From Streptomyces yatensis (lineage in GTDB: Bacteria > Actinomycetota > Actinomycetes > Streptomycetales > Streptomycetaceae): a DNA stretch of 64,000 nucleotides. Numbering within the stretch: the stretch's first letter is position 1; every line of letters begins with the position of its first letter. The stretch is taken from assembly GCF_018069625.1 (NCBI RefSeq), contig NZ_CP072941.1, positions 4,030,001 to 4,094,000 on the forward strand, read 5' to 3'. Positions 35,285 to 44,111 of the stretch are shown in pieces. A program made the position numbers and the translations under genes. Below the pieces are notes generated by a model. It worked only from the letters and a program-made list of their open reading frames with translations. It searched no databases and had not been told where the DNA came from.

Positions 35285-37659
35285 GCGGCGGCAGACCGCC
35301 GAGGCTGCCGCGGCCGCGCCGCCGACCCCCCGCGCCCCGTCAGGACGGCGCGCCCCGCGCGGTGTTCCGGCTGACCGGCTCCGGGCGCCGCGCCGCGAGG
35401 CTCACGGGCAGGCTCCGGGTCATGGGCAGGTTCCGGGTCATGGGCAAGCTCCGGGTCACAAGCAGGCTCCGGGTCAAGGGCGGGCTCCGCACCCCCAAGC
35501 TGTTCAAAGTCGGCGGCCACGCTCCCGGGCTCCGTACCGTCAAGCTGCGAAAGCTCCGCACCCGCACCCGGATGGTGCTCGCCCTCGCCACCCTGCTCGC
35601 GCTGGTGTGCACCCTGCTGCTGGACGGCTATCTGCACGCCGAGGTCGGCAACGACGCCCGGGTGTACCGCTCACACGCCTCGCGCACCGTCCCCGACCGG
35701 CTGCGCAAGGGCGGGCCGGTGATCACCTTCGACCGGAAGGGGAAGGCCACCGAGCACGCCATCCCGTCCAAGACCATCGCGCTGACCTTCGACGACGGCC
35801 CGGACCCCCGCTGGACCCCGGAGATCCTCGACGTCCTGCGCCGCCACAAAGTGCGGGGGACCTTCTTCGTACTGGGCCAGATGGTGGTCCGCCATCCGGA
35901 GCTGGTCCGCCGGATGCGGGCCGCGGGCCATGAGGTCGGGGTGCACACCTTCTCCCATGTCGACCTGTCGTACCAGGACAAGGGGCGCATGGACCGCGAA
36001 CTGGCCCAGTCCCAACTGGCCCTGGCCGGTGCGGCGGGCATCACCAGCTCGCTGTTCCGCGCGCCGTACGCCTCCAAGGTCCGTGCGCTGGACGACCGCA
36101 CCTGGCCGGTGCAGCAGCACATCGGCTCCAAGGGCTACATCAGCGCGTTCGTGGACACCGACAGCGAGGACTGGCAGCGGCCCCCGGTCAAGGAGATCGT
36201 CCAGAACGCCACTCCCGAGGGGAAGAAGGGCGCGTCCGTGCTCTTCCACGACGCGGGCGGCAACCGCGCGCGGACCGTGAAGGCTCTGGGGCTGTACATC
36301 GAGCGGATGCAGAAGAAGGGCTACTCCTTCACCACCGTCACCGGTGCGCTCGGCGCCCACAGCGCCAACCACCCGGCCCGCACCGTGCCGATCTGGGAGG
36401 GCCGGGCGCTGATCTGGGCCGCCGCGTTCACCCACAGCGCGCTGCCCGCGCTGATGGCGCTGCTGGGGCTGGTGGGCTTCTCGGTGATCGGGCGGCTGCT
36501 GCTGATGGTGGTCCTCGCCTGGTGGCACCGGCGCTCGCGGGAGCGGCGGCGCTGGAGCCGGGTGCAGGAGGTGACGGATCCGGTGAGCGTGATCGTGCCC
36601 GCGTACAACGAGAAGGAGTGCATCGCCAACACCCTGAAGTCGCTGTCCGCCTCCACCCACCCGATCGAGATCCTGGTCGTGGACGACGGCTCCACCGACG
36701 GCACGGCCGATATCGCCGAGGCGATGGGGCTGCCCAACGTGCGGGTGCTGCGCCAGGCCAACGCGGGCAAGCCCGCCGCGCTCAACCGGGGCATCGCCCA
36801 CGCCGGCCACGAGCTGATCGTGATGATGGACGGCGACACCGTCTTCGAGGCCACCACCATCCGTGAGCTGGTCCGTCCGTTCGCCGACTCGCGGGTGGGC
36901 GCGGTCGCGGGCAACGCCAAGGTGGGCAACCGGGGCAAGCTGATCGGCGCCTGGCAGCACATCGAGTACGTGATGGGCTTCAACCTCGACCGGCGGATGT
37001 ACGACCTGCTGCGCTGCATGCCCACCATCCCCGGCGCGATCGGCGCCTTCCGCCGCCGGGCGCTGCTGGAGGCCGGGGGCATGAGCGCGGACACCCTGGC
37101 CGAGGACACCGACATCACCATCGCCCTGCACCGGGCCGGCTGGCAGGTGGTCTACCAGGAGCACGCCCGCGCCTGGACCGAGGCGCCCAGCTCGCTCGGC
37201 CAGCTGTGGAAGCAGCGCTACCGCTGGAGTTACGGCACCATGCAGGCGCTGTGGAAGCACCGCCGGTCGCTGATCGACCGGGGGCCCTCGGGGCGGTTCG
37301 GCCGGGTGGGGATGCCGCTGGTGGTGCTCTTCCAGATCCTCACCCCGCTGTGCGCGCCGCTGATCGACCTCTTCACCCTCTACGGGGTGATCTTCCTGGA
37401 CCCGGTGCGCTCGCTGCTGGCCTGGGGCGCGCTGCTGCTGGTGCAGCTGCTGGGCGCGGCGTACGCGTTCCGGCTGGACCGCGAGAACTACCGGGCACTG
37501 GCCGTACTGCCGCTGCAGCAGATCGCCTACCGCCAGTTGATGTATCTGGTGCTGCTGCACTCCTGTGTCACCGCGGCGACCGGCGCCCTGCTGCCGTGGC
37601 AGAAGCTCAAGCGCACCGGTGAGGTGGAGACCCCGCGGGCGCCGGAGGCCGTACGGTGA
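35281..37659 (+). CDS. Fused polysaccharide deacetylase and family 2 glycosyltransferase
   Basis: 792 aa. After a basic N-terminus with a six-residue repeat (LRVMGR-type) and a membrane helix (about 98-118), a NodB domain shows TFDDGPDPRWTPEIL and HTFSH (metal-binding Asp and two His). A membrane segment follows at about 390, then a GT2 domain with VSVIVPAYNEKE, VVDDGSTDGT, MMDGDT (DxD), AEDTDIT and QRYRW (QxxRW), as in processive synthases, and C-terminal membrane helices. It should polymerise an N-acetylhexosamine chain and deacetylate it, much like PNAG or chitooligosaccharide systems, in one chain. Product unproven. Confidence 0.88.
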   Translation: MSGGRPPRLPRPRRRPPAPRQDGAPRAVFRLTGSGRRAARLTGRLRVMGRFRVMGKLRVTSRLRVKGGLRTPKLFKVGGHAPGLRTVKLRKLRTRTRMVLALATLLALVCTLLLDGYLHAEVGNDARVYRSHASRTVPDRLRKGGPVITFDRKGKATEHAIPSKTIALTFDDGPDPRWTPEILDVLRRHKVRGTFFVLGQMVVRHPELVRRMRAAGHEVGVHTFSHVDLSYQDKGRMDRELAQSQLALAGAAGITSSLFRAPYASKVRALDDRTWPVQQHIGSKGYISAFVDTDSEDWQRPPVKEIVQNATPEGKKGASVLFHDAGGNRARTVKALGLYIERMQKKGYSFTTVTGALGAHSANHPARTVPIWEGRALIWAAAFTHSALPALMALLGLVGFSVIGRLLLMVVLAWWHRRSRERRRWSRVQEVTDPVSVIVPAYNEKECIANTLKSLSASTHPIEILVVDDGSTDGTADIAEAMGLPNVRVLRQANAGKPAALNRGIAHAGHELIVMMDGDTVFEATTIRELVRPFADSRVGAVAGNAKVGNRGKLIGAWQHIEYVMGFNLDRRMYDLLRCMPTIPGAIGAFRRRALLEAGGMSADTLAEDTDITIALHRAGWQVVYQEHARAWTEAPSSLGQLWKQRYRWSYGTMQALWKHRRSLIDRGPSGRFGRVGMPLVVLFQILTPLCAPLIDLFTLYGVIFLDPVRSLLAWGALLLVQLLGAAYAFRLDRENYRALAVLPLQQIAYRQLMYLVLLHSCVTAATGALLPWQKLKRTGEVETPRAPEAVR
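35408..35483. repeat. 18-bp tandem repeat in the deacetylase/GT N-terminus
   Basis: Four degenerate copies of an 18-bp unit (CTCCGGGTCATGGGCAGG-like) encode LRVMGR, FRVMGK, LRVTSR and LRVKGG just ahead of the first membrane helix. It gives a cluster of positive charge at the inner membrane face. Confidence 0.75.
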
Positions 37660-37737
37660 CCGGGCTCACTCGTTCGGCACGTCGGGCGCGGGAACACGGG
37701 GTGGCGTGATGACGCTGTGCTGGACGGAGGTGTCCCC

Positions 37738-39156
37738 ATGACCGACGAGAGCCACCGCGACGACAGCCCCCAGGAGGGCTACCGCATCGAGCACGACTCG
37801 ATGGGAGAGGTGAGGGTCCCGGCGCACGCCAAGTGGCGCGCCCAGACCCAGCGGGCGGTGGAGAACTTTCCCGTCAGCGGGCAGCGGCTGGAGCGGGCGC
37901 ACATCGAGGCGCTGGCCCGGATCAAGGGCGCGGCCGCCCTGGTCAACGCCGATCTGGGCGTGGTGGACAAGGACATCGCGGGGGCCATCGCGGAGGTGGC
38001 GGCCCAGGTCGCCGAGGGCCGCTGGGACGATCACTTCCCGGTGGACGTCTTCCAGACCGGCTCCGGCACCTCGTCCAATATGAACACCAATGAGGTGCTG
38101 GCCACCCTGGCGAGCGAGCGTCTGGGCCGCCCGGTGCACCCGAATGACCATGTGAACGCCAGCCAGTCCTCCAACGACGTCTTCCCCTCGTCGATCCACA
38201 TCGCGGCCACCGCGGCCGTCACCCGCGATCTGATCCCGGCCCTGGCCCATCTGGCGGAGGCGCTGGAGCGCAAGGCGGCCGAGTTCGCGAAGGTGGTCAA
38301 GGCGGGGCGCACCCATCTGATGGACGCCACTCCGGTGACCCTGGGTCAGGAGTTCGGCGGCTACGCGGCGCAGGTGCGGTACGGGATCGAGCGGCTGCGC
38401 GCCGCGCTCCCCCGGCTGGCCGAGCTGCCGCTGGGCGGTACGGCGGTGGGCACCGGGATCAACACCCCGCCCGGGTTCGCCGCCGCCGTCATCGCCGAGC
38501 TGGCCCGCGCCACCGGGCTGCCGCTGACCGAGGCCCGGGACCACTTCGAGGCGCAGGGCGCGCGGGACGGGCTGGTGGAGACGTCCGGGCAGCTGCGGAC
38601 GATCGCGGTCGGCCTCACCAAGATCTCCAACGATCTGCGCTGGATGGCGTCGGGCCCCCGTACCGGGCTCGCCGAGATCGCCCTGCCCGATCTGCAGCCC
38701 GGCTCCTCGATCATGCCGGGGAAGGTCAACCCGGTGATCCCCGAGGCCACGCTGATGGTCGCGGCGCAGGTCACCGGCAATGACACCACCGTGGCCATGG
38801 CCGGGGCCGCCGGGAACTTCGAGCTCAATGTGATGCTCCCGGTGATCGCCAAGAATCTGCTGGAGTCGATCCGGCTGCTGACCAATGTCTCCCGGCTGCT
38901 CGCGGACCGTACCGTCGACGGGATCACCGCCAACGCCGAGCGGGCCCGGGAGTACGCCGAGTCCTCGCCGTCCGTCGTCACCCCGCTCAACCGCTACCTC
39001 GGCTACGAGGAGGCGGCGAAGGTGGCCAAGCGGTCGCTGGCGGAGCGCAAGACCATCCGGGCGGTGGTGCTGGAGTCCGGCTACGTGGAGCGCGGGCTGC
39101 TGACGGTGGAGCAGCTCGACGAGGCGCTGGACGTCCTGCGCATGACGCATCCTTAG
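37738..39156 (+). CDS. fumC: Fumarate hydratase, class II
   Basis: 472 aa, fumarase/aspartase superfamily. The signature [12 protein letters not shown] is present, with [12 protein letters not shown] and [15 protein letters not shown] upstream, all typical of FumC. It is metal-free and stable to oxygen, so it complements the class I enzyme 5 kb upstream. The start at 37738 follows GGAGG with 8 nt spacing; the ATG at 37717 is rejected. Confidence 0.95.
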   Translation: MTDESHRDDSPQEGYRIEHDSMGEVRVPAHAKWRAQTQRAVENFPVSGQRLERAHIEALARIKGAAALVNADLGVVDKDIAGAIAEVAAQVAEGRWDDHFPVDVFQTGSGTSSNMNTNEVLATLASERLGRPVHPNDHVNASQSSNDVFPSSIHIAATAAVTRDLIPALAHLAEALERKAAEFAKVVKAGRTHLMDATPVTLGQEFGGYAAQVRYGIERLRAALPRLAELPLGGTAVGTGINTPPGFAAAVIAELARATGLPLTEARDHFEAQGARDGLVETSGQLRTIAVGLTKISNDLRWMASGPRTGLAEIALPDLQPGSSIMPGKVNPVIPEATLMVAAQVTGNDTTVAMAGAAGNFELNVMLPVIAKNLLESIRLLTNVSRLLADRTVDGITANAERAREYAESSPSVVTPLNRYLGYEEAAKVAKRSLAERKTIRAVVLESGYVERGLLTVEQLDEALDVLRMTHP

Positions 39157-39224
39157 CCGGGCGTTGGCCGCCGGTTGCGGCATAGGTCACGGCATCGCGG
39201 CCCCGGCGCACCTAAGATCTGCTC

Positions 39225-39926
39225 ATGACAGCGGACATCGCGGAGACGACGGGGACGGCGGACATCGCCCGGTGGGCACCGGGTGACCATATCCTGTGGC
39301 GCTATCGGGCCAACGCCTCCGAGCTCATCCACATCTGCCGTCCCGTGACCGTCGTCGAGGACACCGCCGAGCTGCTCGCCGTCTGGCTCGCCCCCGGCAC
39401 CCCCTGCGTCAAACCGCAGCTCACCGACGGCACCTCGGTGCACCACGAGCCGCTGTCCACCCGTTACACCAAGCCGCGGACCACCGCGCTGTCCCAGTGG
39501 TTCGGCACCGGGGTGCTGAAGCTGGCGCGGCCCGGTGAGCCGTGGTCGGTCTGGCTGTTCTGGGACCAGGGCTGGCAGTTCAAGAACTGGTACGTGAACC
39601 TGGAGGAGCCCCTGGTCCGCTGGGCCCGCGGAGTGGACTCCGAGGACCACTTCCTGGACATCGCGGTCTACCCCGACCGCAGCTGGGAATGGAAGGACGA
39701 GGACGAGTTCGCGCAGGCGCAGCGGGCCGGGCTGATGGGCCCCGAGCAGGCGGAGCGGGTCCGGACCGCGGGCCGGGCGGCCGTGGCGGCCATCGAGTCC
39801 TGGGGAGCGCCGTTCCGGGACGGGTGGGAGGACTGGCGGCCCGACCCCGCATGGTCCGTGCCCGCCCTTCCGGCGGACTGGGGCCGTACGGACAACAAGC
39901 ACACCTCGGCACACTCGAGGTCATGA
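39225..39926 (+). CDS. DUF402 (FomD-like) protein
   Basis: 233 aa. The DUF402 core shows WSVWLFWDQGWQFKNWYVNL, EDHFLDIAVYPDRSWEWKDE and a helix with EQAERVR; the acidic pattern binds metal in FomD, a nucleotide-phosphonate hydrolase of fosfomycin synthesis. Most DUF402 proteins act on unknown nucleoside diphosphate or similar substrates. It follows fumC but has its own 68-nt gap. Confidence 0.85.
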   Translation: MTADIAETTGTADIARWAPGDHILWRYRANASELIHICRPVTVVEDTAELLAVWLAPGTPCVKPQLTDGTSVHHEPLSTRYTKPRTTALSQWFGTGVLKLARPGEPWSVWLFWDQGWQFKNWYVNLEEPLVRWARGVDSEDHFLDIAVYPDRSWEWKDEDEFAQAQRAGLMGPEQAERVRTAGRAAVAAIESWGAPFRDGWEDWRPDPAWSVPALPADWGRTDNKHTSAHSRS

Positions 39927-40033
39927 ACCTCTTGTCGTGTCCCAGTGTTTCAAACGTAGGATCGTCGTCCGGAACACTGCCCATGCGGGACACCAGACGC
40001 CGGCGCAAGTCACGGGCGATGCGCAAGATCTGA
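39923..40033 (+). CDS. Possible 36-aa basic peptide coupled to the DUF402 gene
   Basis: The ATG overlaps the DUF402 stop (ATGA at 39923-39926) and GAGG lies just before it. The product ends MRDTRRRRKSRAMRKI and is strongly basic. Third-position GC is about 70%, lower than neighbours. The opposite strand also stays open here, so this is only a candidate. Confidence 0.3.
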   Translation: MNLLSCPSVSNVGSSSGTLPMRDTRRRRKSRAMRKI

Positions 40034-40060
40034 CGTATTGTCACAGGAGGGGGCGGAGTC

Positions 40061-40780
40061 GTGAGCGGTGAGGACGCGTGCGGGGACGGTTACGAGGGCT
40101 ATGAGGACTTCGACCGCCTCGCACTGGACCGCAGCGGTCAGGCGGACGCCTTCGACACCATCGGCGACCGCTATGACGAGGCCTTTCCGTACAAGGAGGG
40201 CCAGCTCGCGGCCGGCCAGTGGCTGGCCGAATCGCTGCCGCCCGGCTCCCGGGTGCTCGACGTCGGCTGTGGTACGGGCCTGCCCACGGCCCGTCAGCTG
40301 GTCGACGCGGGGCACGAGGTGGTCGGGATCGACATCTCCCCGGGGATGCTCAAGCTGGCCCGGGACAATGTGCCGGAGGCCACCTTCCACCATGTGGACA
40401 TCGTCGATCTGCGGGTGGGCGGCCGGTACGGCCCGGGAGGCCCCCGGGAGCTCGGCCCCTTCGACGGCATCGCCGCGTACTTCACCCTGCTGCTGCTGCC
40501 CCGCCAGGAGATCCCGTACGCCCTGCGGACCCTGCACGCGGTGCTCAGACCCGGGGGGCTGCTGGGGCTGGGCATGGTGGAGGCGGACATCGACGACTTC
40601 CCCATCCCGTTCCTCGGCAACTCGGTCCGGGTATCCGGTTATCTGCGGGACGAGCTGCGCCAGGTCGTACGCGAAGCGGGCTTCGAGATCGCCGGGGAGG
40701 ACTCACACGCGTACGCCCCGGCCAGCACGGACGTACCACCCGAGATCCAGCTCTATCTGAACTGCCGACGACGTGCCTGA
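40061..40780 (+). CDS. SAM-dependent methyltransferase
   Basis: 239 aa class I methyltransferase. Motif I is VLDVGCGTGLPTARQL at about 65-80, with VGIDISPGMLKLAR, FDGIAAYFTLLLLP and LRPGGLLGLG following. The substrate is unknown. GTG at 40061 is the start; GGGGGCGGAG precedes it. It is followed 57 nt later by the SpoIIE-type gene and may be co-transcribed with it. Confidence 0.88.
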   Translation: MSGEDACGDGYEGYEDFDRLALDRSGQADAFDTIGDRYDEAFPYKEGQLAAGQWLAESLPPGSRVLDVGCGTGLPTARQLVDAGHEVVGIDISPGMLKLARDNVPEATFHHVDIVDLRVGGRYGPGGPRELGPFDGIAAYFTLLLLPRQEIPYALRTLHAVLRPGGLLGLGMVEADIDDFPIPFLGNSVRVSGYLRDELRQVVREAGFEIAGEDSHAYAPASTDVPPEIQLYLNCRRRA

Positions 40781-40837
40781 CACTCGGTGCGCCCACGACC
40801 TGCGGGCGCACGGCCCCGGACGGATGGAAACCCACGC

Positions 40838-43294
40838 GTGACGGAGCACCCCACCTCCCACAACAGGCGGCAGGCGGCCACCTCTGCCGCCGCCCCGGGC
40901 GCACCCGCGCCCGACGACGCGCACGGCGCGGTCCCGGACCCGCGGACCGCCGTGCGGCAGACGGCTGCCCCCGGCCAGGAGCCCGGCGACGGCCGCCCGC
41001 GTCCTGCCGCGCCCCGTCCGGTCGGCGCCGGATCCGCGGGCCCGGCGGCCCATGACGGACCCCCGGGCCCCGAAGGGGAGCCCCTGCCGCGCGCCAGAGA
41101 GCGCGGCGGCGCCCCCGACGGCGCCGGCCGGACCGGGCGCGGGCGCCGTGGCCGCGGCAGGGACGGCGCCAATGGCACCGACGGCACCGACGGGCGGCCA
41201 GGCGCCGCCGCGGCGCGCGGTGGCGGAGGCAGGGAGCGCCGGAACACGGCGGAGAGCGAGCACCCGGCGCAGCCGGAGCACGGCACACCGGAGGGCGAGC
41301 CTGTGTGGGACGCGGATCGCAATGCCGCAAGGGGCGCGTCGGGCCGGCCCGGAGGGCCGAGCGGCGGCACCGGCCCCGACGAGCAGCCCCCGGCCGCCCA
41401 GAGCGGCGGCCGGGGCCGGGAAGCCGCGCGCCGGGGCGCCGGCGCGGGCGAGCACCCGGAGCGTGCCGTCGAGACCCACGCGGCGGCCGCCTCGGCGGGC
41501 GAGGTGACGTACAGCGCGCCGGAGGGCGGAGTGCCCACGGCGCCGCCCGCGGGCGGATCCACCGCCGCCGCCGAGGCCGCCACGCGGGACCGGGGCGGCG
41601 ACCGGCTGCGGTTCGTGGGGGCCGCGACCCGGCGGATCGCCCGGGGCATCGACCTGGACGAGATCGTGCTGGGCCTGTGCCGGGCCACCGTGCCCACCTT
41701 CGCCGACGCGATCCTGGTGTATCTGCGCGATCCGCTGCCGGTCGGCGACGAGCGCCCGGTCGGCCCGGTGGTGCTGCGGCTGCGCCGCACCGACCGGATC
41801 CCGCTGGACCCGGACACCGACAGCGGCCGGCTCTCGCTGCTGCCCTCCCAGCCGGATCTGTCGCCCGCCGTGGGCGGCGGCCCGGCCGCCGAGCTGTGCG
41901 AGGTGGAGGCGGGCGGTCCGCTGGCCGAGGTGCTGCGCGGGGTGCGGCCGGTCTTCGGCGACTCCCAGGCCGCCCGCGCCGCGCTGCCCGAACTGCTCGG
42001 CGAAGGCCCCTCGGTGGCGACCGGTCAGCGCACCGTGCTGGCGCCGCTGCGCGGCCGCCGCCGGGTGATCGGCGCGGCCGTGTTCGTACGCCGCCCGGAC
42101 CGGCCGCCGTTCGAACCGGACGATCTGCTGGTGGCCGCGCAGCTCGCCACCCACACCGCGCTCGGCGTCGACAAGGCGGTGCTGTACGGGCGCGAGGTGT
42201 ACATCGCGGACGAGCTGCAGCGCACCATGCTGCCCGACTCGCTGCCGCAGCCCACCGGCGTCCGGCTGGCCAGCCGCTATCTGCCCGCGGCCGAGACCGC
42301 GCGGGTCGGCGGCGACTGGTACGACGCGATCCCGCTGCCGGGCAACCGGGTGGCGCTGGTGGTCGGCGACGTGATGGGCCATTCGATGACCTCCGCCGCG
42401 ATCATGGGCCAGCTGCGCACCACCGCGCAGACCCTGGCCGGGCTCGATCTGCCGCCGCAGGAGGTGCTGCACCACCTCGACGAGCAGGCCCAGCGGCTGG
42501 GCACCGACCGCATGGCCACCTGCCTGTACGCGGTCTACGACCCGGTCGCGCACCGCATCGTGGTCGCCAACGCGGGCCATCCGCCGCCCCTTCTGCTGCA
42601 CCGGGGCGGCCGCGCCGAGGTGCTGCGGGTGCCGCCGGGGGCGCCGATCGGGGTCGGCGGGGTCGACTTCGAGGCGGTCGAGCTGGACGCCCCGGCCGGG
42701 GCCACCCTGATGCTCTACACCGACGGGCTGGTCGAATCGCGGATGCGCGATGTGTGGACCGGGATCGAGCAGCTGCGGGAGCGGCTGACCGCCACCGCCC
42801 GGCTCACCGGCCCCAACCCGCCGCCGCTGGAGCCGCTGTGCGACGAGGTGCTGGACATGCTCGGCCCCGGCGACCGCGACGACGACGTGGCGCTGCTCGC
42901 CGCCCGCTTCGAGGGCATCGCGCCCAGCGATGTCGCCTACTGGTTCCTGGACCCGAAGGCGCAGACCGCCGGGCAGGCCCGCCGGCTGGCCCGCCGCGCG
43001 CTGGCCCGCTGGGACCTGGACGATCTGACGGACGCGGTGGAGCTGCTGGTCAGCGAGGTGGTCACCAACGCGGTGCGCTACGCCGAGCGGCCCATCACGC
43101 TGCGGCTGCTGCGCACGGACGTGCTGCGCTGCGAGGTCGGCGACGACGTCCCCCAGCTGCCGCGGCTGCGCCAGGCCCGGCCGTCCGACGAGGGCGGCCG
43201 CGGGCTGTATCTGGTGAACCGGATGGCGCGGCGCTGGGGCGCGACCCGGCTGTCCACGGGCAAGGTCGTCTGGTTCGAGCTCGCGATGCCGTGA
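40838..43294 (+). CDS. SpoIIE-family PP2C phosphatase with GAF and HATPase domains
   Basis: 818 aa. Residues 1-245 are a Gly/Pro/Ala/Arg-rich disordered region. A GAF-like sensor follows (about 255-445), then a PP2C/SpoIIE domain (LPDSLPQPTGVRLASRYLPA, GGDWYDAI, GDVMGH, YTDGLVESR) and a C-terminal anti-sigma-type ATPase (LVSEVVTNAVRYA and DEGGRGLYLV). Such proteins act in partner-switching networks that control sigma factors, by dephosphorylating an anti-sigma antagonist. GTG at 40838 follows GGATGGAA; the exact start is uncertain because the N-terminus is low complexity. Confidence 0.88.
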   Translation: MTEHPTSHNRRQAATSAAAPGAPAPDDAHGAVPDPRTAVRQTAAPGQEPGDGRPRPAAPRPVGAGSAGPAAHDGPPGPEGEPLPRARERGGAPDGAGRTGRGRRGRGRDGANGTDGTDGRPGAAAARGGGGRERRNTAESEHPAQPEHGTPEGEPVWDADRNAARGASGRPGGPSGGTGPDEQPPAAQSGGRGREAARRGAGAGEHPERAVETHAAAASAGEVTYSAPEGGVPTAPPAGGSTAAAEAATRDRGGDRLRFVGAATRRIARGIDLDEIVLGLCRATVPTFADAILVYLRDPLPVGDERPVGPVVLRLRRTDRIPLDPDTDSGRLSLLPSQPDLSPAVGGGPAAELCEVEAGGPLAEVLRGVRPVFGDSQAARAALPELLGEGPSVATGQRTVLAPLRGRRRVIGAAVFVRRPDRPPFEPDDLLVAAQLATHTALGVDKAVLYGREVYIADELQRTMLPDSLPQPTGVRLASRYLPAAETARVGGDWYDAIPLPGNRVALVVGDVMGHSMTSAAIMGQLRTTAQTLAGLDLPPQEVLHHLDEQAQRLGTDRMATCLYAVYDPVAHRIVVANAGHPPPLLLHRGGRAEVLRVPPGAPIGVGGVDFEAVELDAPAGATLMLYTDGLVESRMRDVWTGIEQLRERLTATARLTGPNPPPLEPLCDEVLDMLGPGDRDDDVALLAARFEGIAPSDVAYWFLDPKAQTAGQARRLARRALARWDLDDLTDAVELLVSEVVTNAVRYAERPITLRLLRTDVLRCEVGDDVPQLPRLRQARPSDEGGRGLYLVNRMARRWGATRLSTGKVVWFELAMP

Positions 43295-43349
43295 GGCGCA
43301 CGGTCGTGAGGCGTACGGTCCCGGGCCGCCCGGTGCGGGGCCGTACGGT

Positions 43350-43997
43350 TCAGGACCTCGCGCTGAGGTAGGCCACCACCATGTCGCCGAGCATCCGGCG
43401 GTAGTGGGCGCGGCGCTCCGGGTCCAGGGGGTCGCGGCCGAAGAGGGTGCCGAAGGTGTACTGGTTGGCCACCGGGAAGACGGCGAACGAGCTGATCATC
43501 ATGTGGACGTCGACGGCGTCCGTGTCGTTCCGGAAGACGCCCTGCTCACGGCCGCGGGCGAGGATCCCGGAGATCAGGTCGATCACCGGCGTGCCGGCCT
43601 TGGCCAGCGTCTCGGACTTGACCAGGTGCTCGGCCCGGTGGATGTTCTCGATGGACACCAGCCGGATGAAGTCGGCGTGTGCGGTGTGGTGGTCGAAGGT
43701 CAGCTCGGCCAGGTGCCGGATGGCCTCGGCCGGGTCCAGACCCGTGACGTCCACGGCCTGTTCGGCCTCGCGGATACCGGTGTAGGCACGCTCCAGGACC
43801 TTGATGTAGAGCTGCTCCTTGCCGCCGAAGTAGTAGTAGATCATCCGCTTGGTGGTGCGGGTGAGGGCGGCTATCTCGTCGACGCGGGCCCCGGCGTAGC
43901 CGCGCTCGGCGAATTCCCGGGTCGCGACGTCCAGGATCTCGGCCTGGGTGCGGACGGCGTCGCGGAGGCGGCTGTTCTTCGGCGGCTGATCGCTCAT
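43350..43997 (-). CDS. TetR-family regulator of the quinate/shikimate operon
   Basis: 215 aa. The N-terminal helix-turn-helix is typical: ILDVATREFAERGYAGARVD, EIAALTRTTKRMIYYYFGGK. The C-terminal domain resembles those that sense small acids. It is divergent from the dehydrogenase/dehydratase/transporter genes, with an inverted repeat in the gap, so it probably represses them until shikimate, quinate or an intermediate binds (inference). Confidence 0.88.
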   Translation of the reverse strand: MSDQPPKNSRLRDAVRTQAEILDVATREFAERGYAGARVDEIAALTRTTKRMIYYYFGGKEQLYIKVLERAYTGIREAEQAVDVTGLDPAEAIRHLAELTFDHHTAHADFIRLVSIENIHRAEHLVKSETLAKAGTPVIDLISGILARGREQGVFRNDTDAVDVHMMISSFAVFPVANQYTFGTLFGRDPLDPERRAHYRRMLGDMVVAYLSARS

Positions 43998-44066
43998 GCT
44001 GGGCCCACTCTACGTGCAGGGGGTTCACAGGAAGGCGTCCCGGGGTTTTTACTGTCCGAGCTACTA

Positions 44067-44080
44067 ACGAACCAGTTCGT
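44067..44080. promoter_or_regulatory. TetR operator candidate
   Basis: ACGAAC (44067-44072) and GTTCGT (44075-44080) are perfect inverted copies around CA. The site lies in the 114-nt gap between the divergent TetR gene and the dehydrogenase gene. TAACGAACnnGTTCGTTA-like sites are common for this type of TetR regulator. Confidence 0.7.
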
Positions 44081-44111
44081 ACATTAATCCGGAACGCAGG
44101 AGGTCACCCGT

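Noticed and set aside
39580..40044. Minus-strand open frame over the DUF402 3' end and the following gap
   Set aside because: Most of it is antisense to DUF402 with Pro/Arg-rich sequence; its first 40 codons look fair but have no supporting motif.
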